Source: Candidatus Manganitrophaceae bacterium (GTDB lineage: Bacteria > Nitrospirota > Nitrospiria > SBBL01 > Manganitrophaceae). From it: a stretch of DNA of 8,327 nucleotides. The translations under genes were made by a program, and so were the position numbers. Shown here piece by piece: positions 4,676 through 8,327 of the stretch. The stretch spans positions 1 through 8,327 of the forward strand of contig SCUR01000094.1 in the NCBI GenBank assembly GCA_004297235.1, read 5' to 3'. Under the pieces are notes generated by a model, which did no database searches, had not been told where the DNA came from, and was given only the letters and a program-made list of their open reading frames with translations. Position 1 is the first letter of the stretch; every line of letters starts with the position of its first letter.

Positions 4676-5667
4676 GAAGCGACCAGGATTTCTCTTCCTT
4701 TGCGGTGTTCCTCGCGGCGATTTTTCAGATAGATCGTCAAGCCGAACCAGAGGCCGTAAAAGAAGAAGAGCATCAGGAGCGAGAGGGCCCCGGCCAGAGG
4801 GGTGGAATCGGTCACATGGTGGACCACCACAAAGAAATCGCCCGTGATTCCCAGCGCCAATGTTGTCAGAGAAGCGAGAAGGATCCGGCTGGCGAAACGG
4901 TGGAACTGCTCCGTGCTCTCCCCCTTCTCCACAATCCGGTGGTAGGCCGCCGGGGTCATCAGGAGGATGGTCGTGATCGTAATAAAGGAGAGACTGGCAA
5001 GGTGAAGATATTTCAAGGAAGAGGGGAGCCGCTCGAACGGGCTGGTCAGGAAAATGACAAATTGAAAGCCGAGAAGCGCTTGGGCTCCCGGTAGCGCCAC
5101 CCTCGTTTCCGTCAAGAGATGATCGATCTTTTCGGCGAGCGGCGTCCGCCGGTTCGGTTGATCCCCTTCTTTTTTTACTTTTTCCAATGCGTCCTCCAAA
5201 TGCGCCGGAGAACCTTCCCGATCGGTTCGAGGAAAGCGTTCACTCCGATGAATCAATTCCAACCCATACCAGAAATAAAGGGGGGTCCCCAGGGCGATCA
5301 ACCCGGCCGCCGCCGCCAGCGGGAAGGGAAAGACCTCTCGGGTCGCGACATAGAAATTGATCGCCAGGCTGAACGCGAACGGCAAAAGAGCTATTTCAAT
5401 GATCGCCGTCGTGAAGCGATGAAAGGCTTCTGTATCGTCTCCCCGATTGACGATCCGGTGATAGGAAGCGGGCGAGATGAGAAGGCCGAGCACGATGAGG
5501 ATCAGGCTCAACGCTGTGAGGAGGAGATACTTTGATGACGGCGGCAGCGCGTCGAAGCGCGCTTCGAATGCGGAGCGGTATTGAAACCCCAGGAGAACCT
5601 GCGCGCCTAGAATCAGGATCCGGCTCTCATCGAGGACATTTTTGATTTTGTTCTGGAGTTTCGCCAT
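4669..5667 (-). CDS. Membrane protein of two tandem DUF6328-like units
   Basis: 332 residues from the ATG at 5667. Two copies of one module are joined by a hydrophilic linker (about 145-178). Paired motifs are LDESR/LTETR (12/185), GAQVLLGFQ/GAQALLGFQ (21/194), LPPSSKYL/LPSSLKYL (41/214), SPASYHRIV/TPAAYHRIV (65/238), EAFHRF/EQFHRF (80/253) and FYVATREV/FFVVVHHV (105/278). The offset is always 173 residues. Each unit has three clear hydrophobic helices plus the GAQ-LLGFQ helix, so about eight membrane passes. The motifs match my memory of DUF6328, whose members usually have a single unit; its function is unknown. An upstream in-frame ATG at 5730 would add 21 basic residues, but it would place the 14-bp inverted repeat across the start region, and the second unit aligns from the 5667 start. 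Neither start has a good Shine-Dalgarno sequence. Confidence 0.85.
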   Translation of the reverse strand: MAKLQNKIKNVLDESRILILGAQVLLGFQYRSAFEARFDALPPSSKYLLLTALSLILIVLGLLISPASYHRIVNRGDDTEAFHRFTTAIIEIALLPFAFSLAINFYVATREVFPFPLAAAAGLIALGTPLYFWYGLELIHRSERFPRTDREGSPAHLEDALEKVKKEGDQPNRRTPLAEKIDHLLTETRVALPGAQALLGFQFVIFLTSPFERLPSSLKYLHLASLSFITITTILLMTPAAYHRIVEKGESTEQFHRFASRILLASLTTLALGITGDFFVVVHHVTDSTPLAGALSLLMLFFFYGLWFGLTIYLKNRREEHRKGREILVASK

Positions 5668-5706
5668 AACGCAAGTTGATTTGTTCGGAATCGTCCTCCG
5701 GAGGTA

Positions 5707-5764
5707 AAGGCGCGTCGCTCGGCTCTCCATCCGTCTTAAAGGGAATGTTTGAGCGACGCGCCTT
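5707..5764. repeat. Perfect 14-bp inverted repeat around a 30-base spacer
   Basis: AAGGCGCGTCGCTC (5707-5720) and GAGCGACGCGCCTT (5751-5764) are exact inverted copies. The stem is GC-rich and could be extended inward by two G-T pairs. It lies in the 136-base gap between two minus-strand genes. On either strand no U-run follows, so it is not a standard intrinsic terminator. Imperfect similar sequence lies outside both arms: ATCGTCCTCCGGAGG on the left and ATCGTTCCGGAGAGG on the right. It could be a transcript-stabilising stem, a protein-binding site or a small palindromic mobile repeat. Confidence 0.7.
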
Positions 5765-5803
5765 GGATCGTTCCGGAGAGGAAATAAGCTTTAAAAGATC
5801 CGA

Positions 5804-6601
5804 TCACGTCCTTGCCGGTCGGGGATTATAATAGTCCCGCCGTGAGAATCCGAGGGACCCTCCCCAAATGGCCGCACCCAGCGACAGAAGGGATGTGATG
5901 AAGAACCACCATGCCGCCGCGGCGCCATATTTGGCCGTCGTCTCGGCCGCCTGCGCCGCCTGCTGTTTCATCTGCTCCGGATTGGCGCCCAATTGATCGA
6001 AGGCTTTCTCGGCCTGTTCCCGCGACATCCCGGTGGAGCTCATCAGATTCTGAATTTTTGACTCGCGGTCGGCGCCCTGCTGTCCGCCGCCTGCGCCGCG
6101 CCCTACGTTTTGGTCCTGTCCCATTTTGGTAGCGGCCCCTTGGGCGGCTCCTTGCGCTCCGGCTTGAACCCCTTTTCCGACCATGCCCATGATTCCACTC
6201 AAGGCGGAGCCGACCCCCGAGGCGGCGATCCAGACAAAGAAGATCAATGAGAGCGACCAGACCAAGGCCCCTTGAAGCGAGCCCTCACCCCGTTCCGGGA
6301 TGGATGTGTAGCGGCCGGCGACCCAAGCGCCGACGAAAACGGAGATAATCGACGAAAGGACGGTCCAGACGCCGGCTCCGATGCCGATCGCCGTTCCGGA
6401 GGCGGACCCCTCCGCTCCGACCGCCGTCAATCCAATCGCAATGCCGAGTACGTTCAGTAAGATCTGCGTCACCGTGGCGATAAAGAAACCGGCAATCACC
6501 GCACCCCATCCGATCCGGCTGACCGGATAGAGGTAGGACGATGCTCCCGTTGTAATCGGTTCTCGATAAGGTTCCCTGATTCCCTCACGTTCCATTTCCA
6601 T
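5804..6601 (-). CDS. YrzE/PhnA-like integral membrane protein, unknown function
   Basis: 265 residues. After a polar N-terminus there are hydrophobic helices at about 33-62, 72-96 and 112-139, and a last one at 227-249 that begins YGAAAAWWFF. The first helix pair (SRIGWGAVIAGFFIA, then LLNVLGIAIG) matches the family often labelled YrzE or PhnA-like; no phosphonate role is implied by that label. The 140-220 segment is a Gly/Ala/Gln-rich linker leading into MSSTGMSREQAEKAF (187-201), a TGxSxEEAxxx helix also seen in this family. The C-terminus GGSLGFSRRDY resembles the usual GGxxGxR ending. AGGAGG at 6610-6615 on the minus strand fixes the start. The gene follows a 196-base gap with two hairpins, so it probably has its own promoter. 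Membrane location is well supported; its role is not known. Confidence 0.85.
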   Translation of the reverse strand: MEMEREGIREPYREPITTGASSYLYPVSRIGWGAVIAGFFIATVTQILLNVLGIAIGLTAVGAEGSASGTAIGIGAGVWTVLSSIISVFVGAWVAGRYTSIPERGEGSLQGALVWSLSLIFFVWIAASGVGSALSGIMGMVGKGVQAGAQGAAQGAATKMGQDQNVGRGAGGGQQGADRESKIQNLMSSTGMSREQAEKAFDQLGANPEQMKQQAAQAAETTAKYGAAAAWWFFITSLLSLGAAIWGGSLGFSRRDYYNPRPART

Positions 6602-6609
6602 TTTCTAAA

Positions 6610-6615
6610 CCTCCT
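6610..6615 (-). promoter_or_regulatory. Ribosome binding site of the YrzE/PhnA-like gene
   Basis: Perfect AGGAGG on the minus strand, eight bases before the ATG at 6601. A second Met two codons later (6595) is less well placed. Confidence 0.75.
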
Positions 6616-6624
6616 CTTCCTCGT

Positions 6625-6645
6625 CAATAAATTTGCTGTTTATTG
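6625..6645. repeat. AT-rich 7-bp inverted repeat next to the ribosome binding site
   Basis: CAATAAA (6625-6631) and TTTATTG (6639-6645) are perfect inverted copies with a seven-base loop. It lies nine bases upstream of the AGGAGG site, inside the probable 5' leader of the YrzE/PhnA-like gene. It may be a weak leader stem or a protein-binding site. Confidence 0.4.
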
Positions 6646-6655
6646 AAAGGAGAAA

Positions 6656-6680
6656 TGGGTTTGTAATAACCCCAAACCCA
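6656..6680. repeat. 8-bp inverted repeat in the leader/promoter region
   Basis: TGGGTTTG (6656-6663) and CAAACCCA (6673-6680) are perfect inverted copies around a nine-base spacer. It overlaps the proposed -10/-35 spacer of the promoter at 6663-6690, which suits an operator. Alternatively, read as RNA on the minus strand it is followed by TTTCTCCTTTC and could end transcripts arriving from the phosphoesterase gene. Confidence 0.4.
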
Positions 6681-6690
6681 AATTTTGCAA
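6663..6690 (-). promoter_or_regulatory. Candidate promoter of the YrzE/PhnA-like gene
   Basis: On the minus strand TTGCAA (6690-6685) and TATTAC (6668-6663) are separated by 16 bases. Each hexamer matches four of six consensus positions. The expected start lies about 50 bases before the ATG. The match is modest; the support is mainly the AT-rich context and the long gap from the previous gene. Confidence 0.25.
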
Positions 6691-6797
6691 GAAGGGTGCC
6701 TATGGACAGGGGGCTTTAGAGAGGCTTAGGGTCGTCTGAAAGACCGCGAAAGAATGATCGGGATGGGATGGGAAGGAACAGGACAAATTCGGTATTT

Positions 6798-7781
6798 TTA
6801 ATATTGGGTGTGTGCCTTTTTTGCACGGGGAGAAAGCGAATAGAAGAGATTGGCTTTCTTCAGCATCGGAATCGCGGCATTGCGGACAGGGATGCCTCCC
6901 CGCGTCATGCCTCGTTCTCGACCGTGGTGAGAATGGCCGTGCACCACCAGATCGGCGCCCCCCTCATCGACCGCCTTTCCCAGCAGATAGCTCCCCAAAA
7001 AGGGGAAGACCTCGGCCCGCTCGCCGGCGAGCGTTTCTCGGATGGGAGAGTAATGAAGCAGCGCGATCTTCAAATCGGTCTGCAAGGAAAGGAGCGTCTC
7101 CTTTAAACGGTTGGATAGCATTTCGGTATGGCGGATAAAGGTCTTCATCTCCGGCTCGCCGAAGATCGTTCCGCAGGCCCCTTCGAATCCGCCGCCGAAT
7201 CCCTTCGTGCCGGCGATGCCGATCGACAGGTCCCGGCAGTGGATCACGGTGGCATTCCCTTCGAGGACCGTCACGCCGGCCTCCTCCAGAAGCCGCTGCA
7301 CCTCTTTGACCTGATTGCAATGATAGTCGTGGTTTCCCAGGACGGCGACGATCGGCATCCGAAGTCCCCTTAAATCATCAATGAGGACGGCGGTCTCTTC
7401 GGGGGTCCCAGTATCGGTCAGATCGCCGGCCAAGAGGAGCAGGTCGGCCTCGTTCTCGAGCTTCTGAAAATGGGAGCGCAGCTTCCCGTGCGAGAGCTCA
7501 TCATAGTGAAGGTCGCCCGCGGCGGCAATCCGGACAGAGGGGCCTTCGGGAGGAGGGGCCTCCGGCGGGATCGGCGGGGTCAACTCGCTGATCACCTCGT
7601 ACTCCGGCAGTTGCCGTTGAACGACCGTTCGGGCGTATTCTCCCTTTTCGAAAGAGGAAACCTCCCCATACAGAATGATCCGGCTTCCCTCGATCTGGAC
7701 GCGGACGTTGAGGATACCGACGCGGGGATCGGTCGCGAGGGTCTGCCTGATTTTTTCTCGAAGGTAATGATCTTCCGTCAT
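6798..7781 (-). CDS. BON domain fused to a calcineurin-like metallophosphoesterase
   Basis: 327 residues, with no signal peptide or membrane segment, so probably cytoplasmic. Residues 4-66 form a BON domain (alternating strands around LNVRVQIEGSRIILYGEV). A Pro-rich linker (69-81) leads to a calcineurin-like metallophosphoesterase (83-310) with all metal-binding motifs: GDLH (Asp 90, His 92), GDLTD (Asp 120), GNHD (Asn 150, His 151), LLHYSP (His 243) and GHSHHG (His 283, His 285). The enzyme should therefore be an active two-metal phosphoesterase; its substrate is unknown. BON domains are mostly described in envelope proteins that bind phospholipid surfaces, so a cytoplasmic fusion is unusual and may tether the enzyme to membrane or to a partner. 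AAGGAG at 7791-7796 sits nine bases before the ATG. Its gene begins 18 bases after the nucleotidyltransferase stop, which suggests one operon and perhaps a modifying/de-modifying pair. Confidence 0.9.
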   Translation of the reverse strand: MTEDHYLREKIRQTLATDPRVGILNVRVQIEGSRIILYGEVSSFEKGEYARTVVQRQLPEYEVISELTPPIPPEAPPPEGPSVRIAAAGDLHYDELSHGKLRSHFQKLENEADLLLLAGDLTDTGTPEETAVLIDDLRGLRMPIVAVLGNHDYHCNQVKEVQRLLEEAGVTVLEGNATVIHCRDLSIGIAGTKGFGGGFEGACGTIFGEPEMKTFIRHTEMLSNRLKETLLSLQTDLKIALLHYSPIRETLAGERAEVFPFLGSYLLGKAVDEGGADLVVHGHSHHGRERGMTRGGIPVRNAAIPMLKKANLFYSLSPRAKKAHTQY

Positions 7782-7790
7782 TCGGTTTTG

Positions 7791-7796
7791 CTCCTT
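7791..7796 (-). promoter_or_regulatory. Ribosome binding site of the metallophosphoesterase gene
   Basis: Minus-strand AAGGAG, nine bases before the ATG at 7781 and within the 18-base gap after the nucleotidyltransferase stop codon. It indicates independent translation within a shared transcript. Confidence 0.65.
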
Positions 7797-7799
7797 CGC

Positions 7800-8327
7800 T
7801 TATTCGAGATAGGTATGCAGGATATCCAAGACCGCGCGGTCGGGCACCGGCAGATCGATCGATTGCGCGTAGAAGAGCATGCTTAACACCCGGCGGGGGC
7901 CGTGCTTGGCGCGCCGTTTCAGATATTCCCAATCGATTTTTCCCGATTTGATGACGCCGAGGGCATCGAACCAGTGATGCGGGCCGAACTCCTCCGTCGC
8001 CAGGCTCTTCATGACCATCAGATCCTCGACGGGGAGAATCGGAATCGTCTTCCCCATAAATTCGATCGGGGTGGCCCGCCGGAAGGTCTCGTCATCGAGA
8101 TAAATATTCCCGGCCGATTTGAAGATGATATCGATCGGAACGTTGTCCTTCTGGGCTTTATAGAGCCATTTGGGATCGGTCTTTTCGGTTTTGAACCCGA
8201 CCTCCTCCAAAGCATTGAGCAGCCGCTCGGCCTGTTCCGGCCGCACGAAGATATCGACATCCTTCGTCCGCCGTTCCCGTCCGTAACATTTGGCGGCGAG
8301 ACCTCCGCCGAAGACATAAGGGATCTG
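7800..8327 (-). CDS. Nucleotidyltransferase-fold protein (5' end outside the window)
   Basis: The last 175 residues are visible; the frame stays open to the right edge. Reading from the edge, YVFGGGLAAKCYGRERRTKD (4-23) holds the nucleotidyltransferase Gly-Gly motif (residues 7-9), followed by the first two catalytic acids Asp 23 and Asp 25 in KDVDIFV. The likely third acid is Asp 66 in VPIDIIF. The later ILPVEDLMVMKSLA and HHWFDALGVI stretches fit the C-terminal helical part of the DUF6036/AbiEii-like group. An internal GTG at 8246 is not the start, because it would remove the catalytic motif. Proteins of this fold transfer nucleotides to RNA or protein; some are toxins of two-gene modules, but no AbiEi-type antitoxin is visible here. 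The downstream partner is the BON-metallophosphoesterase gene 18 bases away. Only about the first 10-20 residues should be missing. Confidence 0.85.
   Translation of the reverse strand, partial: QIPYVFGGGLAAKCYGRERRTKDVDIFVRPEQAERLLNALEEVGFKTEKTDPKWLYKAQKDNVPIDIIFKSAGNIYLDDETFRRATPIEFMGKTIPILPVEDLMVMKSLATEEFGPHHWFDALGVIKSGKIDWEYLKRRAKHGPRRVLSMLFYAQSIDLPVPDRAVLDILHTYLE

Noticed and set aside
5707..5764. 14-bp inverted repeat taken as terminal repeats of an insertion sequence
   Set aside because: Only 30 bases lie between the arms and no clear target-site duplication flanks them, so there is no room for a transposase; at most a tiny non-autonomous palindromic element.
8018..8317. 99-codon minus-strand frame overlapping the nucleotidyltransferase
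   Set aside because: Shifted reading of the nucleotidyltransferase gene; Ser/Arg/Pro-rich with no motifs.
7800..8327. AbiE-type toxin-antitoxin or phage-defence module
   Set aside because: The nucleotidyltransferase fold resembles AbiEii-like proteins, but no AbiEi-type antitoxin or other defence gene is visible in the window, so the label is not justified.
1..8327. tRNA, rRNA, CRISPR array or known riboswitch
   Set aside because: No tRNA-like cloverleaf, regularly spaced repeats or recognised riboswitch core was seen by eye; a covariance-model scan could not be run here.

Overview
The window comes from a moderately GC-rich bacterium with a Gram-negative type of envelope: it has a lipobox lipoprotein, and its G+C-rich coding strands throw long antisense open frames. 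The gene mix (Ycf48-like propeller lipoprotein, DUF6328-type membrane protein, BON-metallophosphoesterase fusion) would fit Nitrospirota or a similar environmental phylum, but that is only an impression; nothing here fixes the taxonomy. No tRNA, rRNA, CRISPR array, transposase or integrase was seen.

Left edge (1-620): the first 48 codons of an unrecognised minus-strand gene leave the window at base 1. Bases 147-620 hold no certain gene but are rich in signals: a candidate minus promoter, a candidate minus-strand small gene of 42 codons with a good ribosome binding site and a terminator-like hairpin behind it, an opposing 19-codon plus-strand mini-ORF with its own good ribosome binding site, and several perfect inverted repeats.

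Middle (621-4660): a large minus-strand lipoprotein (Ig-like and PKD stalk, then seven Ycf48/BNR-type propeller repeats) is divergent from a plus-strand pair for ribosome modification: prmA (ribosomal protein L11 methyltransferase) and an S4-domain RsuA/RluB-type rRNA pseudouridine synthase. The two divergent gene starts carry matching TGCTAnnAn extended -10 boxes only 6-7 bases before their ATG codons, which suggests leaderless mRNAs.

Right part (4669-8327): all genes are on the minus strand. In order of transcription they are a nucleotidyltransferase (5' end outside the window), a BON-domain plus calcineurin-like metallophosphoesterase 18 bases behind it, then after a 196-base gap with two hairpins a YrzE/PhnA-like membrane protein, and after a 136-base gap with a perfect 14-bp inverted repeat a membrane protein made of two DUF6328-like units repeated with an exact 173-residue offset. 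The nucleotidyltransferase and phosphoesterase are probably one operon and may act on the same nucleotide-modified target. The two membrane proteins look like separate stress- or envelope-associated genes of unknown role.
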